The notes: generated from the letters alone by a model not told the origin. Positions 11,488 to 24,283 are shown, counted from the stretch's first letter. The stretch is 64,000 nucleotides of DNA from Tieghemiomyces parasiticus (GCA_027575765.1 JANBPT010000091.1:1-64000), one strand, 5' to 3'. Program-made: numbers and translations.

Positions 11488-13746
11488 TCATGGTTTCTTG
11501 GTGGGGGACGGTGTGAGGTGGGTGGTAGAGGTCTGACACTCGACTTGGCGGCCAAAGTCAAGTGTAGAGGCGCCAGTCGAAGGGCAAGTGGAGGCCGAGC
11601 CCGGATGGGATGCGGAGGGTAGGCGAGTCGAATCGAGAGCCCCAGGGGCCCCAACGCTAAAGTAGGTCAAAGGATTAGGGTAGTCCTCTTCCATCTGGCT
11701 GTCACTGGTTCGGAGGTCAATGGAGACTGTAGACAGTGAGGATAAGGTGCTACCAGCCTTTTCGTTCACGTGTAGAGTCCCATTGGAATCCTTTGGGGTG
11801 TCACAGCCACTGGCAGTCGTAGTCGCAATAGCCCCGTCCCGCTTACTAGCCGGTTGGAAATTACCAGGAAAGTAGTAGTAGTCGCTGGGGGGCATACCTT
11901 GGGAGTCCCGGCGGTAGGTCGGGTGGTTGTTGGCACAGGAACCGCCCGGGTGAGTCGTGGCTGAGGTGGGCAGGGCAGCCACACCGGTGAGGTACGGTCG
12001 GTCCGATAGAGCTCCACCGGCTGCGGTCGCAGTTGTGGAGTTAGCGAGACGCGGGCCAAGGTGGAGAGCGCTGGCGTTCTCGGAGGTCAAAGCGCGCTGC
12101 CAGGGCATCCAGCGTTGCCACCAGGCCAGGGGCTCCACAGTGCTGCCCGCGGCCTGGTGCTTGGGTCTCATGAAGGGCATCTTCCAGGAGAAGGAGCTCT
12201 CATTCACAAAGTAGGCGGTGGGCTCGGAGACCTTGGGAGTATAGTTGATGTGGCCAGTACCATTCGGGCTACTATCGGTACCGTTGTGGTCGTCGCTGCC
12301 AGAAACCAACATGAGGTGACGGCGCTTGAGCGGCGAAGAGTCGCGGACACGGAGGATCCAGAAAATAGACGTGAAAGTGGTGATGGAGGCGAGCTGGTAG
12401 AAAATGGTTCGTCCGATGCACACCGAGACATACTGGGTAATGGATGAGATGACCATCATGAGACCTACAGTGATTAGGAGACCACCAATGAATCCAACGC
12501 CGGCGAGCATCGATAGGCGCAGCAGGGCAGTACGGGTGTCCTCGGGGATGTTCATTTTGCGCAAGTTGCGCACCACCACAAACCCGTAGGGAATGAGCAT
12601 GACGGCCATGAGGTACATACCGATACTGGCGACATAACTGTTGGTACTCCAGCCGATCAGCAAGGCGGTCGGATGCAAGGTGACAGACCACACAACGAGC
12701 ACGGCGTCGGCGAAAATGGTGACAGCCATGAGGAGGTATATGTGGCAGATCAGAACTTTGACGTATTTGCGGTACAGGATACGCTGCATGATACGAAGCC
12801 ACATGAGCAGGACCATGTAAAGCGTGGGGAATCCGATAATCCAGGAGAGATAGCGGAATACGTTCTGCACCCGAGAGAGTGGGGCGGAAGGGACCAGTAT
12901 CATAGAGTTGACAAGGAAAAAAATGGCGGCCAGAAAGATAAAAAACCGGGGCTGGAAGCGGCACTTGCTCGCGATGAGGAGCCGGGCAAACTCGTAGATG
13001 GCGTAGATGATCCCGGGAGCGTACGAAATGTAATAGAAAACAAGGTACGCCTGGAAAGGTGTCGAGTGGAGCGAATCATTCCACGCTCCGGGCTCCTCCG
13101 TGACACGCACAACGATGGGCACGTAAGGCACCTCGGGGCCGGCGGCGATGGATGCATTGACGGCACCTTGCGTAAGCTGGGAAAACATAACCCCGGTATC
13201 GAGTCCGATCTGGGCCACCTCCACGCCCGGCGGGAGGTGGTAGAAGTAGTCGTCAATCACCTCCGTGTCAAGTCCGCCGAACGTGGTGTTGGCGAGCAGG
13301 ACGCACGCGAACAGGGCGACCTTGACGGCCGGGTACCCGCGGGCACTAATCGTGGGTAGGGCGGCGGGAATCTGCTTCATGACCTGGGTGGAGGAGTAGC
13401 AGCCCTGCTGGATCGCCTGGACGCGGTCAAAGAAGATGACGGTACCGAGTTGCTTGGCCGGGGTGTCGTCACTGACCTGGGCCTGCCACGCCGAGGACCG
13501 CAGACGGGGAACACCTGTCACGTTGACCTGGCAGTCGGGACCGATCGGCATCTGGAGGAGCGGGCCGGTGTAGGTGTAGGGGTCGATCCGGGCGTCGTAA
13601 AAGTCGATGGATGGCTGCTTGGTGACCGGAAGCTCGGGAATCGGCGTGATAATCTCAACGGTGGCTTGGACGGCGGGACTGCCGATCAGGCCCAGAGAAA
13701 TTCCCAGGACCACCAAGCCGGAGAAAACACGGGCTGCAGTCAACAT
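11488..13746 (-). CDS. receptor-like 7-helix membrane protein with ectodomain, copy 2
   Basis: A single-exon protein of 752 residues with the same layout as copy 1: signal peptide (1 to about 27), ectodomain (to about 231), seven hydrophobic helices (about 234-465) and a long Ser/Thr/Pro-rich tail of about 285 residues, some 90 longer than in copy 1. The frame stays open upstream to an ATG at 13989, but I chose 13746 for two reasons. It puts the hydrophobic signal peptide at the N-terminus, and a TATAAATAG box at 14013-14021 predicts transcription starting near 13985, so the upstream ATG would fall at the cap site. The ectodomain is near-identical to copy 1, whereas the helices and tail have clearly diverged. 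The three glycosylation sequons are kept. The ligand and function are unknown. Confidence 0.75.
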   Translation of the reverse strand: MLTAARVFSGLVVLGISLGLIGSPAVQATVEIITPIPELPVTKQPSIDFYDARIDPYTYTGPLLQMPIGPDCQVNVTGVPRLRSSAWQAQVSDDTPAKQLGTVIFFDRVQAIQQGCYSSTQVMKQIPAALPTISARGYPAVKVALFACVLLANTTFGGLDTEVIDDYFYHLPPGVEVAQIGLDTGVMFSQLTQGAVNASIAAGPEVPYVPIVVRVTEEPGAWNDSLHSTPFQAYLVFYYISYAPGIIYAIYEFARLLIASKCRFQPRFFIFLAAIFFLVNSMILVPSAPLSRVQNVFRYLSWIIGFPTLYMVLLMWLRIMQRILYRKYVKVLICHIYLLMAVTIFADAVLVVWSVTLHPTALLIGWSTNSYVASIGMYLMAVMLIPYGFVVVRNLRKMNIPEDTRTALLRLSMLAGVGFIGGLLITVGLMMVISSITQYVSVCIGRTIFYQLASITTFTSIFWILRVRDSSPLKRRHLMLVSGSDDHNGTDSSPNGTGHINYTPKVSEPTAYFVNESSFSWKMPFMRPKHQAAGSTVEPLAWWQRWMPWQRALTSENASALHLGPRLANSTTATAAGGALSDRPYLTGVAALPTSATTHPGGSCANNHPTYRRDSQGMPPSDYYYFPGNFQPASKRDGAIATTTASGCDTPKDSNGTLHVNEKAGSTLSSLSTVSIDLRTSDSQMEEDYPNPLTYFSVGAPGALDSTRLPSASHPGSASTCPSTGASTLDFGRQVECQTSTTHLTPSPTKKP
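13095..13673. repeat. near-identical direct repeat, arm 2 (ectodomain)
   Basis: Counterpart of 6126-6704 in the second receptor-like gene. See that entry for identity and edges. Confidence 0.85.
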
Positions 13747-14012
13747 GGTGAGTAAAAATGAGCTACAATAGTTTTTGGTCCAAACGTAAGCAATATGGAG
13801 TTGTGGTAAATGTGGCACGGAGGCTAACTGAGCGTAGAGCTTGTATGTTAGATTGTAAACCAGTTTAGGGGTTGAAGTGAAGTTGTTAAGTGGGAAAGGG
13901 CCGGATGTGCCAAGTAAGCGACGAGGATTATGTGAGATAAACTGATGGGTTGGTGATGCAATGTAGGCGTGAAGATGATGATAATTCATGGAAGAAGGTG
14001 GCGCGCTGGCCT

Positions 14013-14021
14013 CTATTTATA
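14013..14021 (-). promoter_or_regulatory. TATA box, receptor-like copy 2
   Basis: TATAAATAG on the minus strand, 267 nt upstream of the chosen ATG. A start site 25-35 nt downstream would give a leader of about 240 nt. Confidence 0.55.
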
Positions 14022-17000
14022 CACCCGGGGGATATTGGCGGTAGAGTTAGTAAAGATTAGCCGTGGTGGAACCTTCACAGAACACGGCTCCAGGGCTGGC
14101 GTACACCCCCGCTGTGTTTCGGTTAGTATTCTGAAGGCCAGGCTCTGGCTTGATTACGGTCATACGCAATACTATTCGTCCACCCTACAGCGCCTCTTAC
14201 TACTCCCCTCCCTGCAACCGTCCTTTATCCGCTCAAGGCTTTGAGCAACCCCGTCCAGTCTCATGTGACAGTAGGAAGGCGGGCTACACACAAAGGCAAC
14301 CCGACACGCGGGGAAGAAAAATAAATTTAGGGCGGCAGGGGGCGGGGGGGGGAAGCCGAAGTGGGAGGCTGGGGGAGGGGAGTCCTAAACGGATACCTTG
14401 AAGGGTGTTCTTTGCAAATTGAGGATAGAGGAGGGAAGCAGTGTTACATAATCCTTCATACTTGCGAAGGGTTGTAGGCGTTAGGTGAGAGAGGATCTCC
14501 AGAGGTAGGTAAGCTCCCTAAATGGAAGTCCGGGTAGGGTAGAAAGGCCTGCATTCCGGTCGAGACGGGGGTGAAAGCGAGAGTTAGAGAGCCGAGCACT
14601 GGGCTCGCCCGCGACTCACTACTATAATCGCTTACCAGCTACTCGGGCTTGGGCAGGATAGGGAGACGCGAAATGATTGGACTCGCTGTAGACGCCAATA
14701 GAGGTGTACGGCTAAACCATCGTTTTTCTTCATTCTTATGACTTGCACTCCGATTTTACCACTTGGCATTGGATTGGTGCAATCCTGCGGCTTGGATCAA
14801 AGGCTCTTAATCACCCAGGAAATAACCGCTGATAGGGCGATAAAGTAGACTAAGGGCCAGGTTGAGACGAAATGTGCCACTGTCAACCGCGGTAGAACAT
14901 TATTGGCCACTCACCCCCCTGGGATTCGAACATTCACGATACAACAGCGTCGACCGTTGAACCAATATCGCTCGGCAGGAGGGAGCAAGAAGGGGGTGGC
15001 AATGTCTGGCTGGGTAACTGTACATGGTTGTAGTACAACCGATCATTGTTGGGAAATGGGTGGTTTATTTTTGAAACCCACAACAGTCCTTTTCTCTCCC
15101 TCTCCCTCTCTCCATAAATTTCGCCTACGGTCTTGTCGCCGAAGGGCTTATTGACCATTTACGACCCTCACTCTACAGTTTTTCTACCTGGCACAAGCAG
15201 ATATCCGCATGATTCCGGTTAAACAATACATTTCCGCTGCTTAGCTCAATAGCGACCGCTATGGCACACCATTTCCTGTCGGCCAGAGCCTATAACCCAA
15301 AGATACCTGCTCCTATATTTCTCCGGAAGACACGGCTACCCAGGCTATTTTCTAATAGCGGAAACCAATGTTGAGTTTCCTCCGCAAATCAGGGAGCCCA
15401 CAGTGGCCCACCTTGATCCAGACAAAAGGCGACGCTGACGGTTCGGAAGCCGGGCAGACTTGCCGAGTTGCCGAGTTGCGGGTGAGCGGGTACGAGGTGG
15501 CGGAAATTTCGGTGGATCCGAGTGGGTCAGACCATGTGCTATCGTGAAGGATTCAACAGGTGGATTTTGAAGGCTTAGTCACCGTTGCAGTATACCCGAA
15601 TTGGCTTAAGCCGTAGGTAACTCGTCCCTTTCTAAGGAGCTCCATGTTCTCAGGGCTGGACAGTAAATTCTGCCCGGTGTGGCTGATCAAGAGAACCCGC
15701 TCTGGATACGGGTGAGTCGCCCGCGCTTTAACGGCTGGACGGGTAGCTCTAACGAGGACCCCCTTCTCCTACTCCGTACATAGGTATACCAAATTGCAAG
15801 TAGACAAAAGTAGGTTTCAGTAGGCCTTCGCATTTCCCATGCGCCTTCCTTCGCCAAAGTTGAGTATATTACGTTCATCCTGGGTGCCATATCGCTAAAT
15901 ATCTCTGGTGGACCAAGTGTATCGCATTGACCCCGGCCGTCATGATATTATTATCTGACCATATCGGATGGACCCATGGCGGATATTTCGCATTGAATGA
16001 CATACTGGTTGCCCGTCCCATGTCATAAGCAATCTTCTCGTTGGGCCAGCATAACCTACATAGGTTAATGGTGGCTCTGGGACAAAATTCCCTAGCCCTC
16101 CCCTTCCATGGCACACGCGGCGAAAGCTGACCGTCAACCAGAGGCCAGGCTCTGAGGCCCCAGCTTCTAGCCAGCATTAATATAGCCGACTGGTACCTTT
16201 TTCAGCTTCGCATTTATTGTTTAGGACGACGGGGAACAGGCTACTTGTTTCAGAATCGAACTTATTCTTACCAATATTTAAAAGGCTATGGGCTACCTTC
16301 TTGAAAGGTCACAGTCAAGGGAGAGGTCCCAGTGAGAAGTATGGGATAGAAATCGCTAGAGGGCGGTGACTTTAGGGCACAAAAACAGTACAGCCACGGC
16401 GTCATTGTGTCCGGCAGAAAGCGAGTGTGCCTTTCAGAAGCCTCTGTTTGTCGACCCTGGGAATGAATCCGCCGTTCCTTCGTTTAACTATACCGGCACC
16501 TACCGTATGTACTGAAGAGATAACCTGGGAGCCATCAAGGCAGTATGCTTTAAGCAGAATGGTCCCATTTAGAGCCGTTACACTGCCACGCTCTCCACCT
16601 GGCCCGTATCCTAGTAGTATTTGCTTAGAGACCAGTGTGCCACAGTGACGTGGCGCATTTTGTTCAGCTGATAACTATGCAATTACTTCTATTATGCTGT
16701 TTAGCATGCAATCTTGTATATTCGGAACTATATTTTTTTCGGATGAATACCGTCCCTAGGTACAACTTAAGAAAATTAAGGTATCGTCATTACCCGCCTT
16801 ATACTAGGCGATACTAGCTAAAATGAAATTCCGTACGAGCAAGCTAGCCTTCATGACTGGCATGATCAGTGTGACGCCCATAAACAAGACCGTATCATCG
16901 ATACGCCAGTATGCAGCCTTTGCAAGCCACCGTCCGCCAGGGTTTGCTGAACTTTCCATAAAACCGCCAGAGATACACACTTGGCCATGAACCTCACTGC

Positions 17001-20000
17001 TCAACATCCTATATCAACTCAAGCCTCCGACCTCCTCCATCGCTCTTTCTCATTGGTATCCACCTTACGCTCGTCCTCCGTCTTCCCTATCGTTTATTGC
17101 TTGAACCATTGCACCATCAGTAATGCCTGCTACTACTCCCACGCTTGCTAGTCTTCGTTAGTGACATCACAATCAGCCCTCGCCGACCCCACCTGTTGGC
17201 ATCAGTAAGTCACAATGCTCTTTCCCTTGTACATTGTTTTTACTAATATCCCTGCCTCTTTTTACTAGAGGCCAACATACATGATTATACGGGCTACATC
17301 TCTCGCCTATCATTTTCTCTCCTAACTTTCATCTGAAGCGGTTGCGTGTTGAAATGGTTATACATGTCACTTAACCTCTATTTAGAATGTTCACATGAAG
17401 GTGATGCGACCATCAGGCGAGCTGTTACCCCTCCAGACTCTCGCAGTGCGAAGGCACACGATACATTATCCGACAGTATGCCTACACACCCTTGAACTCG
17501 CTCAAATTCGTGCGACCATGATGTTTCCAATGTATCATCTATGAGATCGATCCGCTCAGCGTACTCGAGTTTTTATCGGAACATCCAGTAGTGCGAGGGA
17601 TATGAGACACGCAAGCGGAGGGCGAAAGCTGGTTACGGTAAAGTAACTATCCGCTGGTTTACATTTTGTAGGCAGAAGGTATGGCTTACAGTGTCCGTGG
17701 GGCGGTAGGGCTTTTATTGTGCTTATTTGTAGGTACAACTTTGAGTGAATGAAACCACACTACAGGACAGATCCCAAGGTGGTGTAATTTTCCTTGCGCC
17801 GGGGAAAATGGTCTCGGACCTAGTGATGGGATGAGAGGGTAATCACCTCATCCTCCTTGGCTGCATGTGCAAGGTTTGACTTGAACGGTTGGATAACGGG
17901 TTATAGAGAGGCGGTTTAGACAACTTCCTGATGAAAGGTGCCAACAAATGATGTAGACAGTTTGCGCTGTATACTAACCCTGCAGCTATACATCTTGCTG
18001 ATAGGGTCAGTTCCGCGGACCTGTGCCGAATACCTCATATAAATATACTCTGGGTCGCAGCTATAGCGGTGCAGAGAATCTACAGTGCATTGCTTAATCG
18101 ATTATCGGCTACACAGACTTCAAAAGTTCCACAGACAAAATTTGGATACCAGCGTGAATTGTGGTAGCAAAGATGCAAACCGCAGCAACCACCAGTCATC
18201 ACCCGCACCCCAGACTGTTACCGATGGCAAAGTCCACCCAACCAGTGTGGCGCCGACCGCGGTCCATCTCCACCCTCACTAGCACCAACCAACTCCCTAC
18301 CCTTTAGCATCTATTGATGAAGTAGCTAGCAGAACCATGCCACTTACTCCTTACCTACTTCCAATACCTCACCGCCCATCGGACCTCTCGCAAAATCACT
18401 TACACGGCCCCACAAAGTTTGGCCCCTACCAAGGTCAAGGCCGCTCCCTTACACCCCTCCCTAAAGCAAACCGACCCGACTATAAAAACCTTGAGCAAGG
18501 CATCGTAATAAAGTGACCGTTAACCTATTCTATTCCATCTTAATATCATACCGATCACCCCCCGGTTTCCTACCTACCATATGAACTATATAGCATGGGG
18601 TCCAGCGGGCGGGGGGGGGAACTCAACTGACCTGGGCGATCATCTGAACCACGTGGTCTGCAAGTCGACCCAATAGTATTACCAATACGTCGCTGCGTAA
18701 ATTCCCAGCGAAATAGCAGACGTTAATACCTGACATACTCTCTCTCCCCACCACGGCGACTCATGCCATAGACATTTTCGCTACTTAAGAGTTACTCGAG
18801 CACCGTTGACTCATCACTCACATAGAAAGAGAGAGGGGCGGCGGGAGTAATGGAAAGCAAATAATTTGAGAGGCTGGGCTGGCCTCGCCTGGCTATTTGT
18901 ATGCACTGCGTGAGTCCATGGGAACCAACCATTATGTTTCACTCCTCCCCTCTTTGGTGCAGAATATAGATTTTGAAAAAGCAGTCACCCAGAATCAAGA
19001 TCCTCCCTGGCTGTTATTTTTTTTGGGGGGGATAGGGCAGCGGTACAGAAGAAAAGGGGGACGAATGAAGTACGAGATTGGCCGGCTACCACGGAAGTGG
19101 AATCAAGTTACCCCGGAAAGCTGTTTCCGCTCAAGTAGGGATCAATTTTCCGTGGAACCTGGGCCCCAATAGATGATTTAGTAACTGTAGAGGATAATAA
19201 TAGCATTGGCACCAACGTGACACACGGTGCCGCCGGGGAGGGGAGGTTACAGGATCCCATTTTTTTTATTAATCGGCCACGCAAGGACAACTTTCCCCTA
19301 GGCGGGGCCTCTCGGACAGTTGCATGCCAACACTCTACTGATCTTCCCGTGCCCCTTACCAGCTTCATTGACCTGCGGCTGTAAACGCTCTGAGCCCGAC
19401 AATATATATGTTTGAGCAATTTTTGACTTACGTAACACTGCGACTTTTTCGGCGTCCACAGCGTCCGTCACGCCATCAACGGCTACCTACCAATATCAAG
19501 GCGGATGGGTATATGGTGTTGGACTTCACATCAACTGGATCGATTCCCCTGCCGACAGCGCAATATCGCTCGTCTTCTCTGCTCATTTCTCTGGCTTACC
19601 GTATATTATTGGTGCGACCACTCCTGTGACTGTTTTTCGTCAGATCGCCTGACATGGGGTTCTCGCTCTTACTTCCGCCTTCCCAGCCTACTGATCCAAT
19701 CACACGTACTTGCCACTCCCTCCCCCATCCGCACCTCCCTCTCTGCGTGTGCTACCCTGTCCGATACTGTGCACTTAAATACCGGCCGCTACTGCAACCG
19801 GCGGCGTAGCTAAGCCCTTCCCGTTCCATAACAGACCTGGACATTATTCTACTTTTCCAGCCCCTTCGCCGAAACACTCTGTTCCTACTTCTTCACCGTA
19901 TTCGGGGCAGTCTAGTGGTAAGTCAGTCTAGACAAGAGCCTCAAGAGACTTTACCCGCCACAGTCGTCACCCAGTTCTGTCCGTTGCTATATCTTTTGAA

Positions 20001-21171
20001 GGCTACGTGGCGGTCGGCTTGCTCCACTAACCACGTCAGCTCCGCATGGTACCATGACTTCATAAGGCTCATTTGTGAACAGTGCCACCTGGAAAGCAAA
20101 CTAGCGCCTACGACTTGACCCTTCTCAGCACCCCCCCCCTCGCCCAGCGTATCCATCGGGCGGTGGGTATCCCACATTTCAATGTGCCTTGCTGTCGCTG
20201 CCTGCCAACTTCATATTCCCAATCATAAATAGAGCCGCCGGTTCCTCCTCCTTACCACTTCGTTAATCTAAACCCTTCGTACCTATCCAATTCCACCTAA
20301 ATGTGCTTGACGGGAACAACCTCAGTAGCTCTCCTAGCCGGCTCATCCTCTTCGTATCACGAACGACCAAGGTTAGTTGACATTTTGGAATGGCCGGCAG
20401 TCCTCCATCGTTTACCGCGTCCGTTCGAGTTTGGCCCACATTCTTTTTACTGGTATGGCCACCGGTTGATGTCTCACCTGTGGACCCTACGCTGGATTAT
20501 GGCATGAGCGGTTAGGAGCATCCGCCCATCCACGCTGCCAGCTCTACGTCGACCCATCCCTAATGGAGTAGAATCCTGATCAACACAAGCGCAGTCACGG
20601 GCATGACATTCCCTACGGCACGCTGCATGCCATGGGTAGCTGTACAGTGTGAAAACGACCTAACCGATCCCCTCTCCCTATTTTTTCCACAGGTTGGGAT
20701 GACTCGCTAGCAATTAATGACTCGCTATCTAACCCGCCAATCACTCCCTCTCTCATCCTACCCCTCTCCCCCGCCATCCTCTTTCGTGGGCAACATGGCC
20801 GACCTATTGCACACGCACGCGCGCCTTCATTTGCCAGGATTTCGTCCCTCCACTACTGCCCACGCTCTTCCTCCGCTCGCCATTAGCTTAAGCCCATCCC
20901 CCAGCCTTTGCAGTCCACCCATTCTGTCCACCTACAAGTGTGGCTCAGAACCCTGACTTCTGGCCGCTTACTGGCTTAACCGCAACCTCCAACCCCTCAC
21001 TCGCTTCGCCACTCCCCTTCCCTCTCCTTTTCACTTTCTCCTTGGCTGCTTGCCTCTTCGCGGCGCCTCTGTCCACCCTTCCGCTAGCAAATATCGTGGC
21101 TTCCATAAGCCCTTTTGTAGCTGTACCCTGTCCCAACCCTTGCGCCCTTATATATACACCTGTAGTTCACC
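14022..21171. other. gene-poor region, 7.1 kb
   Basis: No gene, RNA gene or mobile element could be supported. A GTTCGAATCCC string on the minus strand near 14925 resembles a tRNA B box, but no cloverleaf forms around it. Short homopolymers and a small tandem repeat (near 15460-15480) are present. From about 20700 the plus strand becomes strongly pyrimidine-rich, as expected for the leader of the aminotransferase gene that follows. Confidence 0.4.
21149..21156 (+). promoter_or_regulatory. TATATATA motif next to the aminotransferase ATG
   Basis: The motif ends only 15 nt before the first ATG at 21172. If it acts as a TATA box, part of the transcripts would begin inside exon 1 and translation could use Met46 (21307), giving a product without the mitochondrial leader. 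Confidence 0.3.
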
Positions 21172-23232
21172 ATGGCGGCCCGTCTTCCCCTATCCCGCAT
21201 TCTTTCCACCACCCTCTGCCATCCCCGTCCCGCATTTGCGCGCATTGCCCTCCACTCCCGGCCGTCGCTTAGAACCCTTGGAACCTCACCTTCGCTCTAT
21301 CGCGCCATGACTATCACCAAACCAAACTACCGCGCGGTAGCCCAACCCCAGGACGAGCCAGACTATCAGCCCGAGCTTGAAACACACGATATCTCAGTAA
21401 GTTATCCCGTCAACTGGTAACGACGAAAAATAACAAACATGGCCACCACCATTACGCAGAATACAAAGTGGCTCAGTACCTGGCCACGTTGCCCGATTGT
21501 TAAGAACGGGGCTCAATTATTACCCGTCCCGGTGAGGGTGGGAAACCGCCACCTGGCCCACGGCCACCATCATCGTCAACTACTGATCACTCTCGTTTGG
21601 CGCTGACTCATTACTACCTAAAATTTTCACTCCTTGTACCCTAACACTATGTAACTTCCTTTTTGCCTCCAGGTCGCCCGTCTCACCAAGACCCTGGCCC
21701 CGACCCTCAAGAAGCTACAGCGCAACGAAGAGCTGGTGTTTGGCGAGTCGTTCACCGACCACATGCTTGCCGTTGAATGGCACAAAGGCCAGGGCTGGCT
21801 GGCCCCTGAAATCCGCCCACATGGCCCCCTCATGCTGGACCCCAGCGCAGTTGTATTCCACTACGCTTTCGAGGTATGTATTATTTTCCATAGTAGAAGG
21901 CATCATGCAAAAGATTGCTTACACTCGTCCCCCGCTATCCAGGTTTACGATCACAAGTACATAGATAATTTACCGCATTTGTCACCTACCAGCGAGTGGT
22001 GCCACCATGGAGACCACTGTCCTTCCCTGGCGGCTTTATGACCTCTGTACTGCAACTGCCTTCTCTGACCCAACCGTCTGATCTTACATTACATGCAACC
22101 TGCCCCTCACCTAATTCCGTCGGATACAGTGCTTCGAGGGCCTTAAGGCCTACAAGGACAAGGAGGGCCGCATCCGCTTGTTCCGCCCCGACATGAACAT
22201 GAAGCGGATGAACAACTCGGCCCAGCGCATCGCTCTCCCGGTAAGTGCCAAGGCGTTAACGTTGGTCGATGGTTACACGCAGTCACATCGCACGGCCATG
22301 GGCACCTGTAAACCGCATCGACCTTCAGTTCAAGTACTGCGCCCCTCCCCTTGCTGCTCACCTTTAGCGGCATGGCGTTCATGTTCTGCAGTACGCTGAC
22401 CTTTCGACGCCCCGCCACCGTTGGCAACTTGATCGCTACCCACCTACTTCAGCATTTCGACGGCGAGCAGTACATCGAGTGCATTAAGGAGTTACTACGT
22501 CAGGAGCAGCGCTGGATTCCCTCCGAATACGGCTACTCTTTGTACCTCCGTCCGACCATGATTGGTACCGAAGAGGCTCTGGGCGTCCGCGCCTCCAAGA
22601 GCGCTCTCCTCTACACCATCTGCTCCCCGGTCGGCCCATACTATGCCACAGGGTTCAAGGCCATTTCGCTGTACGCCAACGTGCGGGAGGTCCGCGCCTG
22701 GCCCGGTGGCGTCGGTAACGCCAAACTGGGGGCCAACTACGCCCCCACCATCGTACCGGCCGAACAGGCCGCCCAGCACGGCTGCCAACAGGTCCTCTGG
22801 CTCATTGGCGAGCAGCACGAGCTGATGGAGGTCGGCACCATGAACCTCTTCATCTTCTGGACCAACCGTGAGGGCCAGCGCGAGCTCGTCACACCCGTCC
22901 TCGACGGCACCATCCTCCCGGGCGTCACCCGCGACTCGATCCTGTCCCTGGCCCGGACCTGGGGCGAGTTCGAGGTGTCAGAGCGCAAGCTCTACATGAA
23001 CGAGCTCGTGGAGGCGGAACGCGACGGCCGGCTGCACGAGGTGTTTGGCTCGGGTACTGCGGCCATCGTGTCGCCCGTCAAGCGTATCTCATACCTCGGT
23101 CAGGATATCCATATTCCCCTCGACCCCGCGAACCCTGAGGGCCAGGCCGGACCGCTCACCCAGCGCTTCAACGATACCCTGATGGGTATCCAGTACGGCG
23201 ATATTCCGCACGAGTGGTCAGTTGTTGTTTAA
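21172..23232 (+). CDS. BAT1: branched-chain amino acid aminotransferase, mitochondrial-type
   Basis: A PLP-dependent fold-type IV transaminase interconverting Leu, Ile and Val with their 2-oxo acids using 2-oxoglutarate/glutamate. Four exons were deduced: 21172-21396, 21673-21873, 22130-22240 and 22453-23232, all joined in phase 0 (438 residues). Residues 1 to about 45 are rich in Arg, Ser and Leu with no acidic residues, typical of a mitochondrial presequence. Family motifs follow: [19 protein letters not shown] joined to [19 protein letters not shown], and [18 protein letters not shown] with the PLP lysine at K270. All splice sites are GT-AG with GTAAGT or GTATGT donors. From the middle of intron 2 to the stop codon it is almost identical to the inverted copy at 42799-44559. 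The symbol follows the yeast naming of the mitochondrial enzyme. Confidence 0.9.
21981..23231. repeat. long inverted repeat, arm 1 (aminotransferase exons 3-4)
   Basis: This stretch of about 1.25 kb matches 42800-44050 in reverse complement with only scattered differences. It includes the second half of intron 2, exon 3, a 212-nt intron 3 that looks identical, and exon 4. It ends at the stop codon, after which the flanks are unrelated. Arms are about 19.6 kb apart. Confidence 0.9.
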
Positions 23233-24255
23233 GCGTCTTTGGCAACGCCCGTCTCATGGTGATTCTGAGCTTAGCATACTTACCTGGTTATTTTTCTGAG
23301 TTAGTTTCAAGCACACATATCTCCCGAGAAAAACCTAGTCCATCAAGTGCCCCACTGCGTAGCTTCGTTTTTTATACCCATCATACCGACCCATCGTAAA
23401 CGCCGTTTAGTCGCTAAACAGATACTGTCAGGCGTGCACCCATATTATGTGGATGAGTCACATATTATAGATATCTGCTGGCTGCTTGGTACGGGAGGGC
23501 GATGCGAAACCAGCACATACTCCGTGTTTCTCTAGTCATAATGTGGTCAAGGGCCGGAACGGGAATACTACAAGGAAACGAGGAAAATTCAACATCATAA
23601 AGAAGAATTAAAGATAAATTGGTAAAGTGTGGTGCCTAAAACAGCTAGCCACTAACTGAACGATTATATGCATGTGGAGTGCAAGAGGTCCACTGGGAGG
23701 GCTTGGAAGACCACGACAAGGTGACGAATGCAGCGCACTGTCGAGTATTACAAGAAAGGCAAGGTGGCAAAGCGAAGCGGAGACCTAAGAGGGTCGGGAA
23801 CTCTTGGGCTGATGTGGCCTGATCTCCGGGGTGCGAGCTGTAATGAGGTGATACTGGTAAGGGAACGCTTAGCAGCGTATGTCCGCGGCTGCATCGAGTA
23901 AGCATGCATAAGGAGAAAGGGAAGGCGTAAAAGGCAGTCACCCATACTGGTAAGCTCAAGGATACCGGGAGTGATTACACGCGCTACAAAGGGTTATCGT
24001 TGTGATCCCTGTACGTCGGAGTGCACCGACCGGGGAACCAGGCAAGAGCTTTACTGAGGCATTGGAGCGGTTAACTAGCAATAAAGACTAGTACGGGTCG
24101 AAACGAAGGCAGAGGGCAATCGAAAGGGCAATAGGGGCGGAGGGCGGGGGGGAGTGCGGTGGGGTGGGGTGGGACTAGGCAAACGTGGAGACCAGCGGGT
24201 GCTACGGACACCAAAGTGATACATGAAGATAGTGTGGCAGACGGAGAGCGAGCAT

Positions 24256-24283
24256 GGAGGAGGAGGAGGAGGAGGAGGAGGAG
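24256..24283. repeat. (GGA)n microsatellite
   Basis: About nine tandem GGA units in non-coding DNA. Confidence 0.8.

Noticed and set aside
12673..13359. 228-codon plus-strand open frame, repeated in shorter form at 6097-6390
   Set aside because: Antisense to the receptor-like gene. It appears twice only because the ectodomain DNA is duplicated.
14895..14985. Possible tRNA gene on the minus strand (GTTCGAATCCC B-box-like string)
   Set aside because: No matching acceptor stem, T-stem pairing or clean anticodon arm could be drawn; at best a tRNA-like relic.
19908..19940. tRNA A-box-like string (tctagtggtaag)
   Set aside because: No B box or cloverleaf within 100 nt.
22351..22452. In-frame ATG extension of aminotransferase exon 4 (and its mirror at 43579-43680)
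   Set aside because: This is intron 3 sequence; the family needs the join of IALP to HFDGEQ. Its identity in both copies reflects gene conversion, not coding.
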